NCBI GenBank assembly: GCA_013821025.1
Contig: JACDHN010000221.1
Coordinates: 1 to 5,091 of the forward strand
Direction of reading: 5' to 3'
Origin: Acidimicrobiia bacterium
GTDB taxonomy: Bacteria > Actinomycetota > Acidimicrobiia > Acidimicrobiales > Ilumatobacteraceae
Length of the DNA: 5,091 nucleotides
Positions 1 to 5,091 of the stretch are shown in pieces. The position numbers and the translations under genes were made by a program. Within the stretch, counting starts at the first letter, position 1; the number at the start of each line of letters is the position of its first letter. The notes beneath the pieces are model-generated. The model did not search any database and had not been told where the DNA came from. It saw only the letters and a list, made by a program, of their open reading frames with translations.

Positions 1-39
1 GGTCAGGGCATGGCCATGGTCATCGAACGCCTCAACTGA
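1..39 (+). CDS. C-terminal end of a thiolase-like (acetyl-CoA acetyltransferase) gene, 5' truncated by window edge
   Basis: Only twelve codons and a TGA stop are present, read in frame from base 1. The peptide GQGMAMVIERLN matches the usual C-terminal strand of thiolases, where a glycine-rich GGG(Q/M)G motif following the active-site cysteine region leads into an A-x-x-x-E-R ending. Known for the family: thiolases make or cleave beta-ketoacyl-CoA in fatty-acid or acetoacetyl-CoA metabolism. The catalytic residues lie outside the window, so substrate and subclass cannot be judged. It runs convergently toward the MerR-type regulator. The call rests on a very short tail and could be wrong. Confidence 0.6.
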   Translation, partial: GQGMAMVIERLN

Positions 40-42
40 TCT

Positions 43-150
43 TCAGTCGCGCAGGATCGCCATCGCCAGCTCCCAGTCGACCTGCCACTCGGCCTCGGAG
101 TGAGCCATGCCGCCCAGATGCCCCGCTCCCCAGAAGTGCCTGATCCCGGC
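43..150 (-). other. Coding-like in-frame extension beyond the MerR stop codon (possible 21-residue small ORF at 43-108)
   Basis: Directly after the regulator's TGA (151-153), the same reading frame stays open for 35 more codons to a second TGA at 43-45. It holds an ATG at 106-108 that would give a 21-residue peptide starting MAHSEAEWQVDW. Of the 20 codons after that ATG, 19 end in G or C, like the real genes here, and the peptide is rich in W, E and A with little of the Arg/Pro/Ala noise of shadow frames. It could be the remnant of a longer regulator C-terminus cut by a nonsense change, a tiny separate gene, or chance. No good ribosome binding site precedes the ATG. No homologue is recognised. 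Confidence 0.3.
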
Positions 151-930
151 TCAACGGCGGGCGCGCCGGGGGCCGGACTCGACGAGTCGTCGCAGAGCGC
201 GCTCCACCTCCTGGGCGAGGATCAGGCTCGTCGTCTCGCGAGCGATCGGGCGCAGGGCGCCAAGGGCGGTGGCCAGTTCCTCTGGCGAGCCGCCCCCGGC
301 GAACCCGGCGCCGGCACGCTCGACGAGCAACTTCACCGTGTCGTCGACGGCCTTCGCCAGGCGGCGGCTCAGCAGGTCGCGCATCGTGCCCGAGATCTCG
401 AGGTCGATGCCGGCGCTGCGCAGGCGCATCGCCAAGTCGAGCAGCGTCGGACTCGGGACGTCCCAGCTGCCGTCGTCGCGGGCGACGACGTATCCGGCGT
501 CGGTCAGCTCGCCGAGCAGCCCGCTTGGCCGGTCGCCGTGACGTTCCACCAGCTCGACCAACTCGTCGTGGTCCATCAGCCGCGGCCGGTCGTCGGACCA
601 TGGGGCGCTGAGCGTGGCGTCGACGCCGAGCCACTGGGAGACGGTGCGTGTCGGGTTGTCGGTGGCCACCAGATCGCGGATGGTCTGCAGCTTGAGGCCC
701 CGATCGCGGAGCTCACCGATCAGGCGCAGGCGCTCGACATGGCCGTCGCCGTAGACGGCGTCGCGCCCATGCTTGGAGGGGCGCGCCAGCAGCTTCTCGG
801 CCTGGTAGTAACGAATCGTTCGCTCGGGAACGCCGCTGACCGCCGCCAGCTCAGCCAGGCCGTATGTGGTGCCGTCGCCGGCGCAGGATGGCTCATCGCC
901 AGTCGTGCTCACGGCACCAGTCAACCACAT
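151..930 (-). CDS. MerR-family transcriptional regulator
   Basis: With the ATG at 930 this is a 259-residue protein. Residues 23-48 (YGLAELAAVSGVPERTIRYY...) form the MerR helix-turn-helix with the RTIRYYQ signature. Residues 50-75 (RPSKHGRDAVYGDGHVERL) form the wing and second helix pair. The remaining ~170 residues, with a conserved-looking WSDDRPR stretch near 111-117, are an effector or dimerisation region of unrecognised type. There is no cysteine cluster, so it is not a typical metal or redox sensor; a small organic or acyl-type ligand is more likely (inference). The frame also opens at a GTG at 960, but that codon lies inside a palindromic operator, so a start at 930, or GTG at 912, is preferred; neither has a clear Shine-Dalgarno. 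It is divergent from the diiron gene and probably controls it and itself through the paired operators between them. Confidence 0.85.
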   Translation of the reverse strand: MWLTGAVSTTGDEPSCAGDGTTYGLAELAAVSGVPERTIRYYQAEKLLARPSKHGRDAVYGDGHVERLRLIGELRDRGLKLQTIRDLVATDNPTRTVSQWLGVDATLSAPWSDDRPRLMDHDELVELVERHGDRPSGLLGELTDAGYVVARDDGSWDVPSPTLLDLAMRLRSAGIDLEISGTMRDLLSRRLAKAVDDTVKLLVERAGAGFAGGGSPEELATALGALRPIARETTSLILAQEVERALRRLVESGPRRARR

Positions 931-941
931 CCGAGCGATTG

Positions 942-959
942 TGACATCGAACACTGTCA
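942..959. promoter_or_regulatory. Predicted operator A (imperfect 18-bp palindrome), probable MerR site
   Basis: The sequence TGACATCG-AA-CACTGTCA has arms matching at 6 of 8 positions and is flanked so that GTGACA...TGTCAC (941-960) is a perfect outer repeat. Its right half (GAACACTGTCAC, 949-960) recurs exactly in operator B, 26 bp away centre to centre. It lies just upstream of the regulator's likely start, fitting autoregulation. Assignment to the adjacent regulator is inferred from position. Confidence 0.6.
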
Positions 960-966
960 CCGTATG

Positions 967-995
967 TTGTCAGTGAACACTGTCACAGTCATACT
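967..995 (+). promoter_or_regulatory. Predicted promoter of the diiron gene, likely giving a leaderless mRNA
   Basis: A -35-like TTGTCA (967-972, 5/6 to consensus) is followed after 17 bp by a -10-like CATACT (990-995, 4/6). A transcription start about seven bases later would fall at or beside the A of the ATG at 1002, and no Shine-Dalgarno is present, so a leaderless transcript is likely. Operator B occupies most of the spacer and overlaps the -35, so bound regulator would directly control this promoter. The spacing is the ordinary 17 bp, not the 19-20 bp of classical MerR-activated promoters, so repression is at least as likely as activation. Confidence 0.45.
968..985. promoter_or_regulatory. 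Predicted operator B (18-bp near-perfect palindrome), probable MerR site
   Basis: The sequence TGTCAGTG-AA-CACTGTCA has arms matching at 7 of 8 positions. With operator A it defines a shared motif of the form TGACAGTG-AA-CACTGTCA. The two centres (about 950.5 and 976.5) are 26 bp apart. It sits between the -35 and -10 elements predicted for the diiron gene. Confidence 0.65.
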
Positions 996-1001
996 GATGT
1001 C

Positions 1002-1604
1002 ATGAGTGCAACGCTTGATCTTCCGAGGACCGCTGCCCGGTCCACCCAGCTCGTCAAGGCGTCGGAGCGGTCGACGCACGATCCGTTCGAGGAGATCGAC
1101 TGGGACGGCCTCCCCGTCGACGACTCGGCGTTTCACTTGCCGCCTGAGCTGCTGTCGTTGTACGGCACGACTGCGTGGGATGAGATGACCGAGCCAGAGC
1201 GCATCGCCTACAGCCGCCACGAGACCGTGGCGCTGCTCGGCGCCGGCATCTGGTTCGAGAACGCGCTGATGCAGATCGTGCTGCGCCACCTGGTCGACAT
1301 CCCGGTCACCGATCCGATGCATCGCTACTTGCTCGTCGAGGTGGCCGATGAGTGCCGCCACTCGACGACGGTCCGGGAGGCTGCGCCGGTGCTCGTGAAC
1401 GAGATCGTGGCGCTGAGCCTCAATCCGGACGTGTTCGAGCAGCTCGGCATCGACGGTGGCTTGATGATCGCCGCGTCCAATCCGCATTACCGCGACAACG
1501 TCGTCGCCGGGCTGTCGAAGCTCACGTCCTTCCTCACCGAGATCGGTGTGATCGACGACGATCACCGCACCCCGTGGCTCGAGCGCGGCTTGGTCGCGGC
1601 GTGA
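1002..1604 (+). CDS. AurF-like diiron protein, shortened by an apparent internal deletion
   Basis: This 200-residue protein resembles the AurF/p-aminobenzoate N-oxygenase-like diiron family, whose members are about 300 residues. It has the N-terminal segment (WDEMTEPER, 59-67), the first ligand helix with GIWFEN (E86), and the second with EVADECRH (E117, H120). The family should then have a third ligand Glu and an HxxxExxH helix, about 90-100 residues further on. Here the sequence passes almost at once (121-130) into what looks like the family's C-terminal part (NPDVFEQLGID..., NPHYRD, FLTEIGVI, ending in RGLVAA). Thus E and ExxH are kept while the second E and HxxxExxH are missing. The frame is intact and codon use is normal. 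The start is the ATG at 1002, with no Shine-Dalgarno. Full-length relatives oxidise amines or other organic substrates; activity of this version is doubtful unless dimerisation completes the site. It may be a decaying gene. Confidence 0.75.
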   Translation: MSATLDLPRTAARSTQLVKASERSTHDPFEEIDWDGLPVDDSAFHLPPELLSLYGTTAWDEMTEPERIAYSRHETVALLGAGIWFENALMQIVLRHLVDIPVTDPMHRYLLVEVADECRHSTTVREAAPVLVNEIVALSLNPDVFEQLGIDGGLMIAASNPHYRDNVVAGLSKLTSFLTEIGVIDDDHRTPWLERGLVAA

Positions 1605-1622
1605 GCGCAGCGAACGAGACCA

Positions 1623-2081
1623 CTAGAAGTGATACGTCTGGGGTGACTCGGCTCGCACCTGCACCGTCGGCAGCTCGCCCGTGGTCTCCCAGGCCCGCAC
1701 GACGTAGCGCTCTCCGCCGCTCGTGACCTCGGCGAGAGCCCAACTCATCACGGATTCGCGCACGCCGGCACCGAGACCCAGCATGCCACTCACCTCAAGC
1801 CCAGCCGATTCCGCCTCGGCACGCCACAGGCCTACGAGCCCGCGGCGCAGCTCGGGGTCCTCGATCAGGTCGCTGCCGTGCAGGCTGAGCACTATCGACG
1901 TGATCGACACCGGATCCAGGTGACCGAGCGCCACGTACTGGCCGCCCAACTCGTCGTCGAACACGACCTGTACCTCGCCCGTCGGCATTGGCTCGTCGCC
2001 GATGAACCCGTACTTCACCTGCGGCAACCCGTCGTCGCCCTCGCACAGCCAGCGGACGCGGTCACCGGGCACGAACGTCAC
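1623..2081 (-). CDS. Hypothetical protein, 152 residues, coupled to the beta-lactamase-like gene
   Basis: I do not recognise the family. The N-terminal ~60 residues (FVPGDRVRWL..., KYGFIGDE, GEVQVVFDDELGGQYV, LGHLDPV) alternate glycine/charged turns with short hydrophobic strands, suggesting a small SH3-like beta-barrel. The rest (ELRRGLVGLWRAEAESAG, then YVVRAWETTGELPTVQV) looks alpha/beta. No signal peptide, membrane segment or catalytic motif is visible. The GTG at 2081 is chosen because its GTGA overlaps the TGA of the upstream hydrolase gene by 4 bp, a typical translational-coupling arrangement, and because the frame upstream of it runs antisense-like through the hydrolase gene with Arg/Pro-rich low-quality peptide. 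A GTG three codons later is the alternative. It is the last gene of the unit and ends 18 bp from the convergent diiron gene. Confidence 0.75.
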   Translation of the reverse strand: MTFVPGDRVRWLCEGDDGLPQVKYGFIGDEPMPTGEVQVVFDDELGGQYVALGHLDPVSITSIVLSLHGSDLIEDPELRRGLVGLWRAEAESAGLEVSGMLGLGAGVRESVMSWALAEVTSGGERYVVRAWETTGELPTVQVRAESPQTYHF

Positions 2082-2929
2082 GCAGTCCTCAGTTCCTCGA
2101 CCACGGCGTCGGACAGCTCCGACCACGAGCGGACGACGGTCTCGGACCAGTTGTCGAACGGCAGATCGGTGAGCGCGACGAGCGCGCCACCGGCGTCCGG
2201 GTCGACCCACATCATGGTTCCGGCGCCACCGAAGTGGCCGAATGTGCGCTCGCTGTTGCCGCGGCCGGTCCAGTGGGGCCATTTGTCCCCCCGGACTTCG
2301 GTCCCAAGCCCCCACGGACACTTTTCGAAGCGTCCCACGCCGGGAACGATACCGCCGAGATCGGCGTAGTGCGGACGACGCACGGCTGCCGCCGACTCGG
2401 CGCTGATCAACGTCGGGCGCTGCAGCTCGCCGAGGAACGACGCCACGTCGGTGACGGTGCTCCACAGCCCGTGGGCCACCGGTCCGCGCAGATCGCTCGA
2501 CGTGAGCCCGAGCGGCGCCAGCACGCCCTCGGTCAGGTAGGTGTCGAAACCGATCCCAGTCTGAGAGGCGATCGCTGCGGCCGCCAGCTCGATCCCCGTG
2601 TTGGAATAGATGCGTCGCTGTTCGGGCGGGCTGATCGGATCGTCGCCCTCGAACGGGTAGCCGCCGGCGTGACTCAGCAGGTGCTCGATCGTGCATCCCG
2701 GCTGTCCAACGGCATGATCGAGCGTCACCGTGCCCTCCTCCACGGCGATCATGGCCGCCCAACCGGCGAACACCTTTGTGATCGAGGCGAGTCGGAACGG
2801 CTCGTCGACCGGTCCGAACGAGGCCACCACCCGTCCGCCGGCGTCGACGATGGCAGCCGCCGCCGTCGGCACGGGCCATGCACCGACCACGTCGAGGGCG
2901 CTCCCGTGGGGCCTCGCATCGCCCCCCAT
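2078..2929 (-). CDS. Serine hydrolase of the beta-lactamase (class C / penicillin-binding protein-like) family
   Basis: The 283-residue protein carries the serine beta-lactamase-fold signatures: SxxK as S49-I-T-K52 in RLASITKVF, the second motif Y108-S-N110 in RIYSNTG, and an H232-F-G234 element (FGHFGGAGTM) in place of the KTG of true beta-lactamases. IEHLLSHAGG near 81-90 is also typical of this family. S49 is the expected acylated nucleophile, with K52 and Y108 as general bases. It has no signal peptide, so it is probably cytoplasmic, and is more likely an esterase, amidase or peptidase than an antibiotic-resistance enzyme (inference). Its length is shorter than the ~350-400 residues of many class C-like hydrolases. 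The ATG at 2929 lies 9 bp after the DAHP synthase stop without a clear Shine-Dalgarno; its stop overlaps the next gene's GTG. The substrate cannot be told. Confidence 0.88.
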   Translation of the reverse strand: MGGDARPHGSALDVVGAWPVPTAAAAIVDAGGRVVASFGPVDEPFRLASITKVFAGWAAMIAVEEGTVTLDHAVGQPGCTIEHLLSHAGGYPFEGDDPISPPEQRRIYSNTGIELAAAAIASQTGIGFDTYLTEGVLAPLGLTSSDLRGPVAHGLWSTVTDVASFLGELQRPTLISAESAAAVRRPHYADLGGIVPGVGRFEKCPWGLGTEVRGDKWPHWTGRGNSERTFGHFGGAGTMMWVDPDAGGALVALTDLPFDNWSETVVRSWSELSDAVVEELRTA

Positions 2930-2938
2930 CGAGGCCGG

Positions 2939-4291
2939 TCAGCGCTGGTCGTTGGTGATCAGCTCGGCAACGCGAAACGCCAGGTCGAGGCTCTGGCGAC
3001 CGTTGAGCCGGGGATCGCACATGGTCTCGTAGCGGTGGTCGAGCTGGTCCTCGGACACGGCATCGGAGCCGCCGAGGCACTCGGTGACAGCGTCGCCCGT
3101 GAGCTCCACATGAATGCCGCCCGGCCAGGTGCCCTCGGCCCGATGGGCGCGCACGAAGCCGTCGATCTCGGCGACGACGGAATCGAAGTGCCGGGTCTTG
3201 CGCCCGTTGGGAGCGGAATACGTGTTGCCGTGCATCGGGTCGCAGGCCCACACGACGGGGTAGCCGGCGTCGGTGACGGCTCGCAGCAGCGGCGGCAGCA
3301 CCCGCTCGACGTTGCCTGCACCCATGCGGGAGATCAGGGTGAGCCGGCCGGGTTGATGCGCCGGGTTGAGTGCCTGGCACAGCTCGAGCACCTCTCTGAC
3401 CGTCGTCGTCGGACCGATCTTGCAGCCGATCGGGTTACCGACGCCGCGGAGGAACTCCACGTGGGCGCCGTCGAGCTGACGTGTGCGTTCGCCGATCCAC
3501 AGCATGTGCGCCGAGCAGTCGTACCATCCACCGGTGAGCGAGTCCTGGCGCGTCAGCGCCTCCTCGTAGCCGAGTAGCAGGGCCTCGTGGCTGGTGAACA
3601 CATCGACGGTACTGAGGTTCGGGTTCGACTCGGTATCGATCCCGGCGGCACGCATGAAGCGCATCGCCCTGGCGATCTCTGCGGCGACCCGCTCGTAGCG
3701 GCGGCCGGATGGGCTCGACGAGACGAACTCCTGGGTCCAGGCGTGCACCCGGTTGAGGTCGGCGAAACCGCCCTTCGTGAACGCGCGTAGCAGGTTCATC
3801 GTGGACGCCGACTGGTTGTAGGTCTGCACGAGGCGTTCGGGGTTCGGCACACGGGCCAGCGGGTTGGGCGCGGCGTCGTTGATCATGTGGCCCCGGAACG
3901 ACGGGATGTCCTCGTCGCCGACGCGCTCGTTGGCACTCGATCGGGGCTTGGCGAACTGGCCGGCCATGCGCCCGACCTTCACCACCGGCACGCCCATCGA
4001 GTACGTGAGCACGACCGCCATCTGCAGGATGACGCGCAGCTTCTCGCGGATGTTGACGGCCGAGAACTCCTCGAAGCTCTCGGCGCAGTCGCCGGCCTGC
4101 AGCAGGAAGGCGTTGCCGACGGCCACCTCGGCGAGCGACGCCTGCAGCGAACGGGCCTCCCCGGCGAACACGAGCGGCGGATAGCTCTCGATCTGCTTCA
4201 ACGCCCGGTCGAGGCCGTCGGCGTCGGGCCACTCGGGCTGCTGCCCGGCGGGGCGGTCCCGCCACGACGACGGCGCCCATGTCTGCGTCAT
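2939..4291 (-). CDS. aroG: Class II 3-deoxy-D-arabino-heptulosonate-7-phosphate (DAHP) synthase
   Basis: This enzyme condenses phosphoenolpyruvate and erythrose 4-phosphate to DAHP, the first step of the shikimate pathway to aromatic amino acids, in the cytoplasm. At 450 residues it has the length of the class II (plant/actinobacterial) type, and it is unrelated in sequence to the short class I enzymes. Visible signatures, in order: LQAGDCAESF with metal-ligand C69; GRMAGQFAKPRS (R108, phosphate/PEP contacts); GERTRQLDGAHVEF (268-280); GCKIGPT with K291; SRMGAGN with R322; DPMHGNT with metal-ligand H354; HVELTG with metal-ligand E396; and CDPRLN with metal-ligand D426. All active-site residues known from the Mycobacterium tuberculosis enzyme appear present. 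The ATG at 4291 gives the usual MTQTW-type short N-terminus. It heads a unit with the serine hydrolase and the 152-residue protein. Naming varies (aroG, aroF or aroH) for class II members. Confidence 0.96.
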   Translation of the reverse strand: MTQTWAPSSWRDRPAGQQPEWPDADGLDRALKQIESYPPLVFAGEARSLQASLAEVAVGNAFLLQAGDCAESFEEFSAVNIREKLRVILQMAVVLTYSMGVPVVKVGRMAGQFAKPRSSANERVGDEDIPSFRGHMINDAAPNPLARVPNPERLVQTYNQSASTMNLLRAFTKGGFADLNRVHAWTQEFVSSSPSGRRYERVAAEIARAMRFMRAAGIDTESNPNLSTVDVFTSHEALLLGYEEALTRQDSLTGGWYDCSAHMLWIGERTRQLDGAHVEFLRGVGNPIGCKIGPTTTVREVLELCQALNPAHQPGRLTLISRMGAGNVERVLPPLLRAVTDAGYPVVWACDPMHGNTYSAPNGRKTRHFDSVVAEIDGFVRAHRAEGTWPGGIHVELTGDAVTECLGGSDAVSEDQLDHRYETMCDPRLNGRQSLDLAFRVAELITNDQR

Positions 4292-4299
4292 GATGCAAG

Positions 4300-4328
4300 C
4301 CTATAAACGAGGAGTGCGACTTCGTCAG
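4300..4328 (-). promoter_or_regulatory. Predicted promoter of the DAHP synthase unit
   Basis: On the minus strand a -35-like CTGACG (4328-4323, 4/6) is followed after 17 bp by a -10-like TATAGG (4305-4300, 4/6), itself in the only AT-rich patch of the 33-bp gap. The -35 overlaps the stop codon of the sigma factor gene. A start about seven bases downstream would fall within a few bases of the ATG at 4291, and no Shine-Dalgarno is present, so the message may be leaderless. The matches are modest, and read-through from the sigma gene remains possible. Confidence 0.35.
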
Positions 4329-5091
4329 ACGGCGAGGATGCGCTCGGCATCGTCGCGCAGGCCGACGACGGCCCGGCTGACGAGACGGCGGGCGGCCTCG
4401 GCGGTGACGCCCAGGCTCTCACCGACCTCGCGGAAGCTCTTGCGCTCACCATCGAGCAGACCGAAGCGGGCCTCGACGGCGAAGCGGGCGCGATCATCGA
4501 GCGTCGACAGCAGCTCGTCGAGCAAATCGCTGTCGATGATCGTCATCACGTGGTCTTCGGGTGTGCCGTCGTCGTTGGCCATCAGGTCACCGAGCGTGGC
4601 GTCGCCATCGTCACCGACCGTCTTGTCGAGCGACACCGGCGTGGTCAGCCGGTGCAGTTCGGCATTGGTCTGATCGAGGGTCTCACCGTCACCCGACGCC
4701 TGTCGCAGCGCGGCACGCAGACTGGCAGAGCGATCACCAGGGATGCGGATGAGGCTGGCCTTCTGGTCGAGTGCCCGGCCGATGGCCTGGCGGATCCAGA
4801 AGGTGGCGTAGGTGGAGAACTTGAAGCCGCGGCGCCAGTCGAACTTGTCGACAGCGTGCTCGAGACCGAGGTTCCCCTCCTGGATGAGGTCGAGCAGGTC
4901 CATACCCTGGGGGAGGGGATAACGGCGAGCGATGCTCACGACGAGCCGCAGGTTGGAGCGGATGAAACGGTCCTTCGCCTTGGCAGCTTTGACCACCGAA
5001 GCCTTCAGGTCTGCGCCCTTCTTGCCGGCTTCGAGCTGCTCGGCCGCTTCACGCCCCGCCTCGATCGAGCGCGACAGCTCGCGCTCGTCTT
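4325..5091 (-). CDS. Sigma-70 family RNA polymerase sigma factor, 5' end outside the window
   Basis: The frame is open from the stop at 4325-4327 through the window edge, giving 254 residues; GTG at 4996 is an internal codon, since coding sequence with region 1.2 character (ELSRSIEAGREAAEQLEAG) continues upstream of it. Region 2 is well kept: RFIRSNLRLVVSIARRY (41-57), DLIQEGNLGL (67-76), and FKFSTYATFWIRQAIGRAL (89-107), the -10 recognition and melting part, so it is of the primary or primary-like (SigA/SigB/Hrd) group. Region 3 begins RIPGDRSASL (115-124) rather than RIPxHxxE and is about 15 residues shorter than usual before PVSLD (151-155). Region 4 (LLSTLDDRARFAVEARFGL..., FREVGESLGVTAEAARRLVSRAV) lacks the usual RERIRQIE recognition-helix sequence. 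It binds core RNA polymerase to select promoters; the altered regions suggest an alternative sigma with its own specificity. Confidence 0.9.
   Translation of the reverse strand, partial: DERELSRSIEAGREAAEQLEAGKKGADLKASVVKAAKAKDRFIRSNLRLVVSIARRYPLPQGMDLLDLIQEGNLGLEHAVDKFDWRRGFKFSTYATFWIRQAIGRALDQKASLIRIPGDRSASLRAALRQASGDGETLDQTNAELHRLTTPVSLDKTVGDDGDATLGDLMANDDGTPEDHVMTIIDSDLLDELLSTLDDRARFAVEARFGLLDGERKSFREVGESLGVTAEAARRLVSRAVVGLRDDAERILAV

Noticed and set aside
100..1005. Long open frame on the plus strand (301 codons) opposite the MerR gene
   Set aside because: It is antisense to a clear MerR regulator, its peptide has no recognisable domain, and it runs through the operators. It is a GC-rich shadow frame.
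957..1565. 202-codon open frame on the minus strand opposite the diiron gene
   Set aside because: It is antisense to a protein with a recognisable family signature, and its peptide looks like the reverse-frame noise seen elsewhere in this GC-rich DNA.
1605..1622. Possible bidirectional terminator between the convergent diiron gene and the 152-residue gene
   Set aside because: The 18-bp gap holds no convincing hairpin or T-run on either strand.
2082..3380. N-terminal extension of the 152-residue protein's frame to about 585 residues
   Set aside because: The extended part overlaps the hydrolase and DAHP synthase genes on the same strand and is Arg/Pro/Gly-rich noise; the coupled GTG at 2081 explains the real gene.
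2234..3577. 447-codon open frame on the plus strand
   Set aside because: It lies opposite the hydrolase and DAHP synthase, both of which have full catalytic motifs; no domain is visible in this frame.
3435..4298. 287-codon open frame on the minus strand starting just upstream of the DAHP synthase ATG
   Set aside because: It is a +1-shifted shadow of the DAHP synthase with Arg-rich composition.

Overview
The window is high-GC DNA with dense genes, mostly G/C third codon positions, short gaps, few Shine-Dalgarno sequences, a class II DAHP synthase and an actinobacterial-style MerR/diiron-oxygenase pair. This suggests a chromosomal segment of an actinobacterium, possibly of the Acidimicrobiia type; the lineage is an inference from style and gene content. 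I see no RNA gene, CRISPR array, insertion sequence or clear intrinsic terminator.

Layout. Positions 1-39 (+) are the last codons of a thiolase-like gene. It converges on a MerR-family regulator (151-930, -). Between them, 43-150 on the minus strand holds an in-frame, coding-like stretch just beyond the regulator's stop codon. The regulator is divergent from an AurF-like diiron protein (1002-1604, +). Their shared intergenic region carries two copies of an 18-bp palindrome that look like regulator operators, one lying inside a predicted promoter for the diiron gene. The diiron protein appears to lack the middle of its family fold, including the second half of the metal ligands.

The right part is all on the minus strand. 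A 5'-truncated sigma-70 family factor (4325-window end) comes first. A 33-bp gap with a promoter-like sequence follows, then class II DAHP synthase (2939-4291, first step of the shikimate pathway), a serine beta-lactamase-like hydrolase (2078-2929, 9 bp downstream), and an unrecognised 152-residue protein (1623-2081) whose GTG start overlaps the hydrolase stop by 4 bp. The last three look like one transcription unit. This unit converges on the diiron gene with an 18-bp gap.

How the genes work together: the regulator, operators and diiron gene form a plausible self-contained regulatory module, perhaps tied to acyl or aromatic metabolism given the thiolase next door, though that link is weak. 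DAHP synthase is core metabolism; why a hydrolase and an unknown small protein ride in its operon is unclear. The observation most worth pursuing is the shortened diiron protein. It keeps exactly one of the two pseudo-symmetric ligand sets (E + ExxH), so it is either a decayed enzyme or a half-site protein that could rebuild a diiron centre by dimerising.
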